From JABDIP01 sp965227455 (GTDB lineage: Bacteria; Pseudomonadota; Alphaproteobacteria; DSM-16000; Inquilinaceae): a DNA stretch of 64,000 bases. The stretch is taken from positions 3,906,001 through 3,970,000 of the forward strand of contig OZ245752.1 of NCBI GenBank assembly GCA_965227455.1. Reading direction: 5' to 3'. Both the position numbers and the translations under genes were made by a program. The notes under the pieces are model-generated. The model was not told where the DNA came from. It worked only from the letters and a program-made list of their open reading frames with translations, and made no database searches. This document shows, piece by piece, positions 46,042 through 55,535 of the stretch (the stretch's first letter is position 1; every line of letters starts with the position of its first letter).

Positions 46042-46837
46042 ATTCCTCCGGCATCCGGAAGGTCTCCGGATGGATCGCGAAGCGCGCCAGGTAGAGGAAC
46101 GGCGTGTCCAGCAGCGCCACCAGCACGCGCAGCACGTAGGTGCCCAGGATATAGGTGAAGATCAGAGGCTCCCAGCCCAGCGGGTCGGGCGCGAAGATCA
46201 CCCAGGCCAGAACGCTGAACACGATGTTGTCGATCAGCCCGGACAGCAGGGTCGAGACGTTGTTGCGCAGCCAGAGATGCCGGCCGCGGGTCACTATGCC
46301 GACCAGCCGGTACATCCAAATGTCGTGATACTGGCTCACCAGATAGGCGATCATGCCGGCGGCGAAGAAGGCCGGGGCCGGGGTGAACAGGGTCGCCATG
46401 GCGCCGTGATTGCCAAGCGCCCAGGCAAGCCCCTCGCCCGCCTCCTCCGGCGTCAGCGGACGGAAGCCGAGGGTCAGCACCGACAGCAGGGTCCAGATCA
46501 GGTAGCCCGCGAAGCCGATCAGCACCGCCCGCCGGGCGACCTTGCGGCCGAAATGCTCGGTCAGGATATCGGTGCACAGATATGTCGAGGCGAACAGGAT
46601 GGTGCCCAGAGCCACCGGGTCGGAAAGGAACGGCACCGAGAACTGCACCGGTTTCAGCACCTGCAGATTGGCGCCGATGATCGCCACCACGACATAGACG
46701 TAGAGCCCGGCCTCGCCGAAGAGCCGCAGCATCGCCAGGATGGCGACGAAGCAGGCCAGCAGCAGCAACAGCCACATCGCCTCCGGCGGCAGGGCGTTCA
46801 TCTGCGCGATCAGGGTTTCCGGCGACAGGCTCAACAT
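46034..46837 (-). CDS. Queuosine precursor transporter (YhhQ/VUT family)
   Basis: A 267-residue inner-membrane protein of the QPTR (formerly DUF165/VUT) family, importing queuine or preQ bases. About six to seven hydrophobic segments are visible, and the family core LFASTYLCTDILTEHFGRKVAR (shown in part, residues about 80-100) and VSQYHDIWMYRLVGIVTRGRHLWLRNN are clear. It overlaps tgt by 8 bp, a strong context match. No preQ1 riboswitch is visible upstream; the gap to rpmB contains only that gene's terminator. Confidence 0.9.
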   Translation of the reverse strand: MLSLSPETLIAQMNALPPEAMWLLLLLACFVAILAMLRLFGEAGLYVYVVVAIIGANLQVLKPVQFSVPFLSDPVALGTILFASTYLCTDILTEHFGRKVARRAVLIGFAGYLIWTLLSVLTLGFRPLTPEEAGEGLAWALGNHGAMATLFTPAPAFFAAGMIAYLVSQYHDIWMYRLVGIVTRGRHLWLRNNVSTLLSGLIDNIVFSVLAWVIFAPDPLGWEPLIFTYILGTYVLRVLVALLDTPFLYLARFAIHPETFRMPEEYA

Positions 46838-46886
46838 GGCGATGGACTCCGGGCCGTTCGGCTCAGCGGCTTATGAATGGCGATGC

Positions 46887-46915
46887 AAAAAAGGCCCGCG
46901 CCGGGCGCGAGCCTT
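46887..46915 (-). terminator. Rho-independent terminator of rpmB
   Basis: On the minus strand, arms AAGGCTCGCG (46915-46906) and CGCGGGCCTT (46900-46891) with one mismatch enclose CCCGG and run into six T (46892-46887). It lies 24 bp after the rpmB stop. Confidence 0.85.
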
Positions 46916-46938
46916 CAAATCCGCGCATGCCGCGCGGG

Positions 46939-47232
46939 TCAGGCGGCAGCGGCGGCCTTGGCCTTCTCGATCCGGCGCTTCAGACGGCGCAGATCGGCCG
47001 GCAGTTCCGAGGCCTTGGCATCCAGCAGGAATGCATCCAACCCGCCCCGATGCTCCACCGTACGGATGGTGCTGGCGGCGACCTTCACGCGAACCGTCTC
47101 GCCCAGGGTCTCCGACAGCAGGGTCGTGACCTGGATGTTCGGCAGATAGCGCCGGCGCGACTTGATGTTGGAGTGGCTGACATTGTTGCCGGTCAACACA
47201 CCCTTGCCGGTCAAAGCACAGCGTCGTGCCAT
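46939..47232 (-). CDS. rpmB: Large-subunit ribosomal protein bL28
   Basis: The 97-residue L28 protein, starting MARRCALTGKGVLTGNNVSHSN at ATG 47232 (GAGGATCGG upstream). An in-frame ATG at 47256 is not used. SRRRYLPNIQ and the RVKVAASTIRTVEHRGGLDAFL segment (shown in part) match the alphaproteobacterial, slightly long form of L28, which ends in an Ala/Lys-rich helix. It is monocistronic: a good promoter lies upstream and a terminator downstream. Confidence 0.95.
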   Translation of the reverse strand: MARRCALTGKGVLTGNNVSHSNIKSRRRYLPNIQVTTLLSETLGETVRVKVAASTIRTVEHRGGLDAFLLDAKASELPADLRRLKRRIEKAKAAAAA

Positions 47233-47298
47233 CGGTCCGATCCTCGAAATGCCCATATCGAAAAGACGCCGGACAGCCCTCTGCCCGACGGACGCGGT

Positions 47299-47327
47299 GG
47301 TATAGGCGAGCGACCCGCCCCCGTCAA
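47299..47327 (-). promoter_or_regulatory. rpmB: rpmB promoter
   Basis: On the minus strand TTGACG (47327-47322), a 17-base spacer and TATACC (47304-47299) lie 67-95 bp before the rpmB start. Near-consensus boxes and ideal spacing fit a ribosomal protein gene. Confidence 0.65.
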
Positions 47328-47452
47328 GCCAAACTCCTGCCGCCCGGAGCCGGTGTCAGTCGCCGCTTTCCCCGAGCCAGCGATCCAAGAAACACCCGGA
47401 CATATGAGAACGTATGGTCCCCGCCACAACGGGCAAAGGGCCTGACGACGGG

Positions 47453-48985
47453 CTATGGCCGGTTGCTGCCGGGGTTTTCGCGGTCGACCGCCGAAAGCCC
47501 GTGCATGGCCGCGCGCATGGCCGGGTAGAGCGACGCGTAGATCTCATACATGTCGTCGTATCGCCGCCGATCTTCGCGCGCCGGTTCAATCGCCGCGCCA
47601 ATGCCGACCCAATCCGCCGCCAGGGCCGCCGGATGCCTGTCGGACAGTCCCGCCATGCCAAGCATCGCGGCGCCATAGGCCGACGCGTCGACGGTTGCAA
47701 CCGGCCGCAGAGGACGGCCGAGTATCGATGCGAGGATGACCGGCCAGCCGCCGCCACGGGCGCCGCCGCCGGCGATCCTGACCTCTCCTGCCGTACCGGT
47801 CACCGCCTCGACACGTTCGACGATCTGGCGCAGCGCAAAGCACACGCCCTCGAGGAGCGCTCGGGAAAGGTGCCGGCGGTCGTGTCGGGCGGTGAGGCCG
47901 ATCCAGCCGCCGCGGGCCTGCGGATCATTGTGCGGCGCCCGCTCGCCGGTCAGGTAGGGCAGGAAGATCAGACCGTCCGCGCCCGGCGGAGCCGCATGGG
48001 CACCGGCCAGGATCTCGTCGTACCCGTCGGCCGATTCCGCCTCGGACGCGGCCCCGTTGGCCGCGATCCGGTCCCGATACCATTGCACCGCCCCGCCGGC
48101 GGACAGCACCCCGCCCATTATCTGCCAGGTATTAGGCACCGCGTGGCGGAAGGTGTGGCAGGCACCGGTGGGATCGGCGGACGGCGCCTGCACGACCGCC
48201 GTCACCGTCGCCGAGGTCCCGAGATTGATGGACAGTGTGCCCGGGGCCACGATTCCGCAGCCAAGTGCCGCGGCGGACTGGTCCGAAGCGCCGGTCACGA
48301 CGGGAATGCCGGCCGGCAGACCCGTCTGCTCCGCCGCCGCGTCGGTGATCCGGCCGCTCGCCACGGCGGACCCGGCGACCGCTGGCAGCCAGCGGACCGG
48401 TATGTCCAGGGCGTCGAAGGTCTGTTCCGACCAGCATCCGGCGCCCACATCGAAGAGGCTCGTGCCCGAGGCGTCGCTGGCATCGGTGGCGGCCACTCCG
48501 GTCAGCCGGAAGCGGATGAAGTCCTTCGGCAGCAGCACCGAGTCGATCCGCGCATGGATGTCGGGCCGGTGCCGGCGCAGCCACAGAAGCTTGCTGGCCG
48601 TGAAGGCGGTCCGCGTCGGATTGCCGGTCCAGTCGGCGATGCGTCCGGCGGTGAGACGGTCGATGTCGTCGCATTCGACCGTCGAGCGCTGATCGTTCCA
48701 CAGGATCGCCGGAGCAAGCACGCCGCCGCCCGCGTCCAGCAATACCGGCGCATGCATATGGCCCGACAGGCCGACGACATCCGGCGGCGGATGATCGGCG
48801 GCCAGGATCGCCGCCACCTCCCGCAGCGCCTGCCACCAATCCTCTGGATCCTGTTCCGACCAGCCGGCATGCGGACGCTGGGTGGCATAGGGCCGCACCA
48901 CGCGTGCCAGCGTCCGGCCGGACTCATCGACCAGTACGGCCTTCAATCCGGACGTGCCGAAATCGAAACCGACGGCGTAGCCCAC
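47453..48985 (-). CDS. xylB: Xylulokinase-type FGGY sugar kinase
   Basis: Phosphorylates D-xylulose (or a related ketose) with ATP, feeding the pentose phosphate pathway. From GTG 48985 (GGGGAGGG upstream) it has 510 residues; the in-frame ATG at 49048 would add 21 more. The N-terminal ATPase-fold motif is GFDFGTSGLKAVLVDE. Other landmarks are HAGWSEQDPEDWW, GLSGHMHAPVLLD, TGASDQSAAALGCG, LPYLTGERAPHNDPQARG and IAGGGARGGGW. It is divergent from the SorC-type regulator and belongs to the polyol locus: polyols imported by the Smo system become ketoses by dehydrogenation. Confidence 0.92.
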   Translation of the reverse strand: MGYAVGFDFGTSGLKAVLVDESGRTLARVVRPYATQRPHAGWSEQDPEDWWQALREVAAILAADHPPPDVVGLSGHMHAPVLLDAGGGVLAPAILWNDQRSTVECDDIDRLTAGRIADWTGNPTRTAFTASKLLWLRRHRPDIHARIDSVLLPKDFIRFRLTGVAATDASDASGTSLFDVGAGCWSEQTFDALDIPVRWLPAVAGSAVASGRITDAAAEQTGLPAGIPVVTGASDQSAAALGCGIVAPGTLSINLGTSATVTAVVQAPSADPTGACHTFRHAVPNTWQIMGGVLSAGGAVQWYRDRIAANGAASEAESADGYDEILAGAHAAPPGADGLIFLPYLTGERAPHNDPQARGGWIGLTARHDRRHLSRALLEGVCFALRQIVERVEAVTGTAGEVRIAGGGARGGGWPVILASILGRPLRPVATVDASAYGAAMLGMAGLSDRHPAALAADWVGIGAAIEPAREDRRRYDDMYEIYASLYPAMRAAMHGLSAVDRENPGSNRP

Positions 48986-49184
48986 GGGCTTCAATCCCTC
49001 CCCAACTCCAGAACCCTTCTTGCCGAAGCCGCGCACCATGGAGCGCAAGCGGCGCGGATCGACAGCCTATCACCGCACATGGCGGACTCCGAAAACCGTT
49101 CCTCAGGCTCAGCCGGAGCGCCGCCTTCGGCACCACGTTGCCGGGAATTTCCACAGCGCGTAGAGTTGGCACATGCACAATAGG

Positions 49185-49198
49185 TGAGCATATGCTCA
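49185..49198. promoter_or_regulatory. Candidate SorC-type operator (site 1)
   Basis: TGAGCATATGCTCA is a perfect 14-bp palindrome in the gap between xylB and the divergent regulator. A related sequence, TGAGCAATTGCCCG (10 of 14 matches), lies just after the promoter of the transporter operon at 50378-50391. Both suit autoregulation and control by the local SorC-family protein. Confidence 0.55.
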
Positions 49199-49257
49199 AA
49201 TTCGTGGGTGCAGAGGGTTGGCCGGATGGCCACGGGCAAAACCAGGGACAGGACCAG

Positions 49258-50220
49258 GTGAACAGAGAGGTCTCAGAAAAGCAGGGGCGCCGCCTCGACC
49301 TCGCGGCGCGGGCCGCCTGGCTCTACTACATCGCCCGCAACACCCAGGACGAGATCGCGACCAAGCTGAATGTCTCGCGCCAGGGCGCCCAGCGGCTGGT
49401 GTCGCTGGCCACCGAAGAAGGGCTGATCAAATTCCGCCTCGACCATCCCATCGCCGACTGCGTGGCGTTGGCGGAACGCCTGCGCGAGGCGTATTCCCTG
49501 GAATACTGCAATGTCGTCCCCGCGGACCCTGCCGCCGGTGACGACCCGGCCGGGATTGCCATCGCCGCGGCGGAGCAGCTGGAGCGCTACGTCACCGCGA
49601 AGGACCCCACCATCATCGCCTTTGGCACGGGCCGCACCTTGCGGGAAACCGTCCGCCAGGTCTCCGCCGTGTCCCGGCCGCAGCACAAGGTCGTGTCGCT
49701 GGTCGGCAACATGACCCGCGACGGCCAGGCCAATCCCTTCGATGTCGTTCTGCGCTTGGCCGAGCGCATCGGCGCCGGGTGCTTTCCGATCCCCACACCG
49801 GTGATCGCCGAAAGCGTCGAAGACTGCCGCTTGCTCAAGTCCCAGCGGGCCTATCGCTATGTCGAGGCGCTTGTCGCCAAGGCCACCGTCGCCTTCTTCG
49901 GAATCGGTGTGATCGGTCCTGGATGCCCGATGCGCACCGACGGCTTCATCACCGATTCCGAGCTGGACGACCTGATATCACGCGGTGCCGTCGGGGAGAT
50001 CGTTGGCTGGGCCTATGACCGCGACGGCCGGCCGCTTGACGATGCCACCAATGCAAGGCTCACCGCGATTCCGCTCAATGCGGCCTCGCGGGGCCAGACG
50101 ATCGCGGTCGCCGGCGGCCGGCACAAGGCCGACGCCATTGTCGCCGCATTGCGCGGCGGCCTGATGTCGGGGCTTATCACCGACGAAAGCGCGGCACAGG
50201 CCATCCTCGAGGCCAGCTGA
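49258..50220 (+). CDS. SorC-family (SmoC-like) transcriptional regulator
   Basis: A 320-residue regulator of sugar or polyol catabolism. The N-terminal helix-turn-helix is in LDLAARAAWLYYIARNTQDEIATKLNVSRQGAQRLVSLA (quoted region about residues 13-50; key turn DEIATKLNVSRQGAQ). The C-terminal sugar-phosphate-binding domain (about 65-315) includes AFGTGRTLRETVRQV, GIGVIGPGCPMRTDGF and VAGGRHKADAIVAALRGG. GTG 49258 fits the usual family length; an ATG at 49192 would lie inside palindromic site 1 and add 22 residues. It is followed by the transporter operon it probably controls. Confidence 0.88.
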   Translation: MNREVSEKQGRRLDLAARAAWLYYIARNTQDEIATKLNVSRQGAQRLVSLATEEGLIKFRLDHPIADCVALAERLREAYSLEYCNVVPADPAAGDDPAGIAIAAAEQLERYVTAKDPTIIAFGTGRTLRETVRQVSAVSRPQHKVVSLVGNMTRDGQANPFDVVLRLAERIGAGCFPIPTPVIAESVEDCRLLKSQRAYRYVEALVAKATVAFFGIGVIGPGCPMRTDGFITDSELDDLISRGAVGEIVGWAYDRDGRPLDDATNARLTAIPLNAASRGQTIAVAGGRHKADAIVAALRGGLMSGLITDESAAQAILEAS

Positions 50221-50337
50221 TCCGGATCGGCACGGCCGGTCTCCCCCGATCCTGCATTCCGAACGCGCAATATCGTGACCCGCTGCCCAGCGACTCGGCA
50301 AAATTCGCCCGAATCCGGCGATTCGCAGACAATTTCG

Positions 50338-50367
50338 TTGACAGCCACCCTATGAAAGGCGCTAAAT
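50338..50367 (+). promoter_or_regulatory. Promoter of the polyol transporter operon
   Basis: A consensus TTGACA (50338-50343) is followed after 18 bases by CTAAAT (50362-50367) in GCGCTAAATGCC. It starts 60-90 bp before the binding-protein ATG. The second operator-like site begins 10 bp after the -10 box. Confidence 0.65.
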
Positions 50368-50377
50368 GCCCAGGCAG

Positions 50378-50391
50378 TGAGCAATTGCCCG
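50378..50391. promoter_or_regulatory. Candidate SorC-type operator (site 2)
   Basis: TGAGCAATTGCCCG matches palindromic site 1 (49185-49198) at 10 of 14 positions and sits where a bound repressor would block the promoter at 50338-50367. Confidence 0.4.
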
Positions 50392-50426
50392 AATTAAGCA
50401 GGGTTCAAAGGGAGGAAGGCCTAGCC

Positions 50427-51740
50427 ATGAACAAGGTTCGATTCACCGCCGCGCTTGCCGGTGTGCTCTTGGGCAGCACCGCGCTGGTCCATGCCGAGAC
50501 GTTGACGATCGCGACCGTCAACAACTCCGACATGATCATCATGCAGAAGCTGTCTCCGCAGTGGGAGGAGGCGACCGGCCACACCCTGGATTGGGTGGTG
50601 CTGGAGGAGAACGTCCTGCGTCAGCGCGTGACGACCGATATCGCCACCTCGGGCGGCCAGTTCGACATCATCACCATCGGCGCCTATGAGGCTCCGATCT
50701 GGGGCGACCGGGACTGGCTGGTCGGTCTGGACGATCTCGGCGCCGACTACGACTACGACGACATCTACGAGCCGATCCGTGCCGGCCTGTCGGCCAACGG
50801 GACGCTCTACGCGGTGCCGTTCTATGCCGAGAGTTCGTTCACCTTCTATCGTACCGACCTGTTCGAGAAGGCCGGCATCGCGGAGCCGACCGAGCAGATC
50901 ACCTATGACGAGTTCGCCGAGATCGTCGCCCAGGTGCACGATCCCGACAACGGCGTCTACGGCACCTGCCAGCGTGGCAAGGCCGGCTGGGGCGAGAACA
51001 TGGCGTTCGTCGGCCCGATGGTGAACGCCTTCGGCGGCCAATGGTTCGACATGGACTGGAACCCGACGATCGATTCGCCGGAGTGGCGTTCCGCCATCAA
51101 CTACTATGTCGACCTGATGAACAATTACGGTCCTCCGGGTGCGTCGGCCAACGGCCACAACGAGAACCGGGCGCTGTTCGCGGACGGCAAGTGCGCGACC
51201 TGGGTCGACGCGACCTCGGCCGCGGGCTTCATCTACAATCCGAACGAGTCCAGCGTGTCCGACACGACCGGGTTCTTCCAGGCACCCAAGCAGGTGACCG
51301 ATCGGGGAACCGGCTGGTTCTGGGCCTGGGCTCTGGCGGTTCCCGCAAGCTCGCAGAAGGCCGACATCGCCAAGGACTTCCTGGCCTGGGCGACCTCGAA
51401 GGAGTACGTCAGCCTGGTCGGTGAGACCGAAGGCTGGGTCGCCGCACCTCCGGGCACCCGCATGTCGACCTATGCCAACGAGATGTACACCTCGGCCGCG
51501 CCGTTCGCGGAGACCGTGGAAACATCGATCCTGGCCGCCGACCCGGCCAACGCGACGCTGAACCCGGTGCCCTATACCGGCGTGCAGTTCGTGGCCATCC
51601 CCGAATTCCAGGGGATCGGCAATTATGTCGGCCAGCAGATTGCGGCGGCCCTTGCCGGCCAGCAATCGGTCGACGAGGCCCTGTCCAACTCGCAGGCCTT
51701 CGCGGTCCGCGAAATGACCAAGGCCGGTTACATCAGGTAG
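50427..51740 (+). CDS. smoE: Polyol ABC transporter substrate-binding protein (SmoE-like)
   Basis: A family 1 periplasmic binding protein of 437 residues for sorbitol, mannitol or a similar polyol. ATG 50427 follows GGGAGGAAGG, and the signal peptide ends LVHAE near residue 23. TLTIATVNNSDMIIMQKLSP, GGQFDIITIGAYEAPIWG and LYAVPFYAESSFTFYRTDLF are characteristic of the SmoE/MtlE group. The next genes are its two permeases and ATPase. A stable hairpin after the stop would raise its transcript level over the rest. Confidence 0.9.
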   Translation: MNKVRFTAALAGVLLGSTALVHAETLTIATVNNSDMIIMQKLSPQWEEATGHTLDWVVLEENVLRQRVTTDIATSGGQFDIITIGAYEAPIWGDRDWLVGLDDLGADYDYDDIYEPIRAGLSANGTLYAVPFYAESSFTFYRTDLFEKAGIAEPTEQITYDEFAEIVAQVHDPDNGVYGTCQRGKAGWGENMAFVGPMVNAFGGQWFDMDWNPTIDSPEWRSAINYYVDLMNNYGPPGASANGHNENRALFADGKCATWVDATSAAGFIYNPNESSVSDTTGFFQAPKQVTDRGTGWFWAWALAVPASSQKADIAKDFLAWATSKEYVSLVGETEGWVAAPPGTRMSTYANEMYTSAAPFAETVETSILAADPANATLNPVPYTGVQFVAIPEFQGIGNYVGQQIAAALAGQQSVDEALSNSQAFAVREMTKAGYIR

Positions 51741-51752
51741 TTCCTCCTGTAG

Positions 51753-51778
51753 CGGGGCCGGTTCCGACACCGGCCCCG
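51753..51778 (+). terminator. Intercistronic hairpin after smoE
   Basis: CGGGGCCGGT (51753-51762) and ACCGGCCCCG (51769-51778) form a perfect 10-bp stem with a TCCGAC loop. Only two T follow, so it is more likely an mRNA-stabilising or partial terminator that gives the binding protein excess over the membrane subunits. Confidence 0.7.
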
Positions 51779-51873
51779 TTGCACTCGGTCCCGTTATCTT
51801 CGGCTCCGCTGCGACCGGTGCCGAGCGCCGTCCCGCACGCCTAGAATTCGGCTATCAGTCTCGGGGGGTTACG

Positions 51874-52746
51874 ATGGCCACACAGCATTCGAGATCCGCA
51901 GCGCGCTTCATGATTTCTCCGGCCGTGATCGTCCTGCTCGGCTGGATGCTGATCCCGCTCTGCATGACCATCTATTTCTCGTTCCTGTTCTACAACCTGC
52001 TGCAGCCGGGACAGGAGAGCTTCGCCGGTTGGATGAACTACCGGTTCTTCCTGACCGACCCGTCCTTCTTCGATGCCATTCGCAACACGCTGCTGCTGGT
52101 CGGAGGGGTGCTGGTCATCACGATCGTCGGGGGCATCCTGCTCGCCCTTCTGCTGGATCAGCCGATCTGGGGACAGGGCATCGTCCGCATCCTCGTCATC
52201 GCCCCGTTCTTCGTCATGCCCACCGTCTCGGCGCTGGTCTGGAAGAACATGTTCATGAACCCGGTCAACGGGCTTTTCGCCTACATCGCGCAGATCCTCG
52301 GGTTACAGCCGATCGACTTCTTCGCGCATTACCCCCTCGTGTCGATCATCGGCATCGTCAGCTGGCAATGGCTGCCCTTCGCCACGCTCATCCTCCTGAC
52401 GGCCATCCAGTCCCTGGACAGCGAGCAGCTCGAAGCGGCCGAGATGGACGGTGCCGGCGCCCTGAACCGCTTCATCTACATCATCCTGCCGCACCTCGCC
52501 CGCGCCATCACGGTGGTGATCCTGATACAGACGATCTTCCTGCTGTCCGTCTTCGCCGAGATCCTGGTGACCACCAATGGCGGTCCCGGAACGGCGACGA
52601 CCAACCTGACCTTCCTCGTCTACATCCAGTCCCTGCTGCAGTTCGACGTGGGCGGTGGGTCCGCTGGCGGCGTCATCGCCATCATCCTCGCGAACATCGT
52701 GGCGATCTTCCTGATGCGGATGATCGGCAAGAACCTGGACCTCTGA
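51874..52746 (+). CDS. smoF: Polyol ABC transporter permease (SmoF-like)
   Basis: A 290-residue MalF-type permease with six membrane helices. The cytoplasmic EAA loop that docks the ATPase is EAAEMDGAGALNRFIYIILP (about residues 188-207). The N-terminal MISPAVIVLLGWMLIPLCMT is the first helix. The ATG at 51874 follows GGGGGG. It ends 2 bp before the next permease, so the two are coupled. Confidence 0.92.
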   Translation: MATQHSRSAARFMISPAVIVLLGWMLIPLCMTIYFSFLFYNLLQPGQESFAGWMNYRFFLTDPSFFDAIRNTLLLVGGVLVITIVGGILLALLLDQPIWGQGIVRILVIAPFFVMPTVSALVWKNMFMNPVNGLFAYIAQILGLQPIDFFAHYPLVSIIGIVSWQWLPFATLILLTAIQSLDSEQLEAAEMDGAGALNRFIYIILPHLARAITVVILIQTIFLLSVFAEILVTTNGGPGTATTNLTFLVYIQSLLQFDVGGGSAGGVIAIILANIVAIFLMRMIGKNLDL

Positions 52747-52748
52747 TC

Positions 52749-53579
52749 ATGGCACGCGCAGTCACGAACCAACGCAAGACGATCTACACCGCCGCCGCCT
52801 GGCTGGTCGGTCTCCTGATCTTCTTCCCGATCCTCTGGACCTTCCTGACCGGCTTCAAGACCGAGGGCGAAGCCATCGCGTCGCCGCCGTCCTTCCTGTT
52901 CTTCGACTGGAACCTCTCGGCCTACGAAGCGGTGAACCAGCGCTCGGACTATCCCAAGCACTTCTTCAACTCGGTCATCATTTCCTTCGGTTCGGTCGCT
53001 CTGGGGCTTCTCATCGCGATCCCGGCCGCCTGGTCGATGGCCTTCGTGCCGGCCAAGCGGACCAAGGACATCCTGATGTGGATGCTGTCCACCAAGATGC
53101 TGCCGCCGGTGGGCGTGCTGATCCCGATCTACCTGCTTTTCCGGGATGCCGGGCTGCTCGACACGCGCCTCGGCCTGGTGATCGTGCTGACCCTGATCAA
53201 CCTGCCGATCATCATCTGGATGCTGTTCACCTATTTCCGCGAAATTCCCGGCGAGATCCTCGAGGCGGCGCGCATGGACGGCGCCGGCCTGCGCAACGAG
53301 ATCCTGTACGTGCTGACGCCGATGGCGATTCCGGGCATCGCCTCGACCGTGCTGCTAAACGTCATCCTGGCGTGGAACGAGGCCTTCTGGACGCTGAACC
53401 TGACGGCGGCCAACGCAGCACCGCTCACGGCCTTCATCGCCAGCTTCTCCAGCCCGGAAGGGTTGTTCTACGCCAAGCTCTCGGCGGCCTCGACGATGGC
53501 GATCGCGCCGATCCTGATCGTCGGGTGGTTCAGCCAGAAACAACTCGTGCGCGGCCTGACCTTCGGCGCGGTGAAATAG
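52749..53579 (+). CDS. smoG: Polyol ABC transporter permease (SmoG-like)
   Basis: A 276-residue MalG-type permease with six helices and the EAA loop LEAARMDGAGLRNEILYVLT (about residues 170-190). ATG 52749 is 2 bp after the smoF stop. PILWTFLTGFKTEGEAIASPP and the closing SQKQLVRGLTFGAVK are typical of this subgroup. Together with SmoF it forms the translocation pore. Confidence 0.92.
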   Translation: MARAVTNQRKTIYTAAAWLVGLLIFFPILWTFLTGFKTEGEAIASPPSFLFFDWNLSAYEAVNQRSDYPKHFFNSVIISFGSVALGLLIAIPAAWSMAFVPAKRTKDILMWMLSTKMLPPVGVLIPIYLLFRDAGLLDTRLGLVIVLTLINLPIIIWMLFTYFREIPGEILEAARMDGAGLRNEILYVLTPMAIPGIASTVLLNVILAWNEAFWTLNLTAANAAPLTAFIASFSSPEGLFYAKLSAASTMAIAPILIVGWFSQKQLVRGLTFGAVK

Positions 53580-53591
53580 GGGGACACGACC

Positions 53592-54596
<1,005 letters not shown>

Positions 54597-54671
54597 CACA
54601 CCCGGCCGACACGACCGCCGCGAGGTGAGGCGAGCCCAGGCTGAACAACGAGCTGCTCAGGGAGAAACACG

Positions 54672-55445
54672 ATGTATCTGGAGAAGTACGATCTGAGCGG
54701 GCGCGTCGCCGCGGTGACCGGCGGCGGACGGGCCATCGGCCTGGCCTGCAGCCAGGCGCTTGCGGAGGCAGGCGCCAAGGTGGTGATCGCCGATATCGAT
54801 CCGGCGGTCGCGGCGGAAGGTCAGGCAGAGCTCGCCAAGCTCGGGCTGGAGGCCGACACGATCCCGCTCGACGTCACCGACCCGGACCAGGTCACCGCAG
54901 TGGCCGCGGAGATCGTCGCCCGGCACGGCGCGGTCGATATCCTGGTCAACAATGCCGGCATCGCCCGCAGCGGCGTGCCGGCGGAACAGGTCGCCGACGA
55001 GCACTGGCGCAATGTCATCGACGTCAATCTGAACGGCGTCTTCTGGTGTTGCCGCGCCTTTGGCGGCCACATGCTGACCGCCGGCAAGGGCGCGGTGGTC
55101 AATATCGGCTCGATGTCCGGTTTCATCGTCAACAAGCCGCAGGAGCAGAGCTTCTACAACGCGTCGAAGGCCGCGGTGCACCACCTGACCCGCTCCCTGG
55201 CGGCGGAATGGGGCGAACGGGGCGTGCGGGTCAATGCCGTCGCGCCAACCTATATCGAGACGCCGCTCACCAAATTCGGCATGGACGATCCGGACATGTA
55301 CCCCGTCTGGCTGGAGAACACACCCATGCGCCGGGTCGGCCAGACGGATGAAATCGCCTCGGTGGTCCTGTTCCTGGCCTCCGACGCCGCCAGCCTCATG
55401 ACAGGCAGCATCGTGCTTGCCGATGGCGGGTATTGCTGCTGGTAG
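54672..55445 (+). CDS. SDR dehydrogenase, galactitol-dehydrogenase-like
   Basis: A 257-residue classical short-chain dehydrogenase. NAD-binding TGGGRAIG (about 16-23), NNAG (about 93-96), catalytic Ser147 in NIGSMSG, and YNASK (Tyr162, Lys166) are intact. The segments FIVNKPQ and the C-terminal DGGYCCW recall Rhodobacter galactitol dehydrogenase, whose terminal Trp helps bind Mg. An Asp at the end of strand two (ADIDP) favours NAD. It is the last gene of the transporter operon (75 bp after smoK) and would oxidise the imported polyol to a ketose for XylB. Exact substrate is inferred. Confidence 0.87.
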   Translation: MYLEKYDLSGRVAAVTGGGRAIGLACSQALAEAGAKVVIADIDPAVAAEGQAELAKLGLEADTIPLDVTDPDQVTAVAAEIVARHGAVDILVNNAGIARSGVPAEQVADEHWRNVIDVNLNGVFWCCRAFGGHMLTAGKGAVVNIGSMSGFIVNKPQEQSFYNASKAAVHHLTRSLAAEWGERGVRVNAVAPTYIETPLTKFGMDDPDMYPVWLENTPMRRVGQTDEIASVVLFLASDAASLMTGSIVLADGGYCCW

Positions 55446-55535
55446 GAACGCGCGCGAGTGACCCGCCCTTTGTCAGACTCGGTATCCTCCCTGCGCGAGC
55501 CTGATGAAGGGCGCGGTCATTTCCGCCCCAATGCC

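Noticed and set aside
47414..49183. Plus-strand open frame of 589 codons
   Set aside because: Antisense to xylB, whose FGGY motifs are intact.
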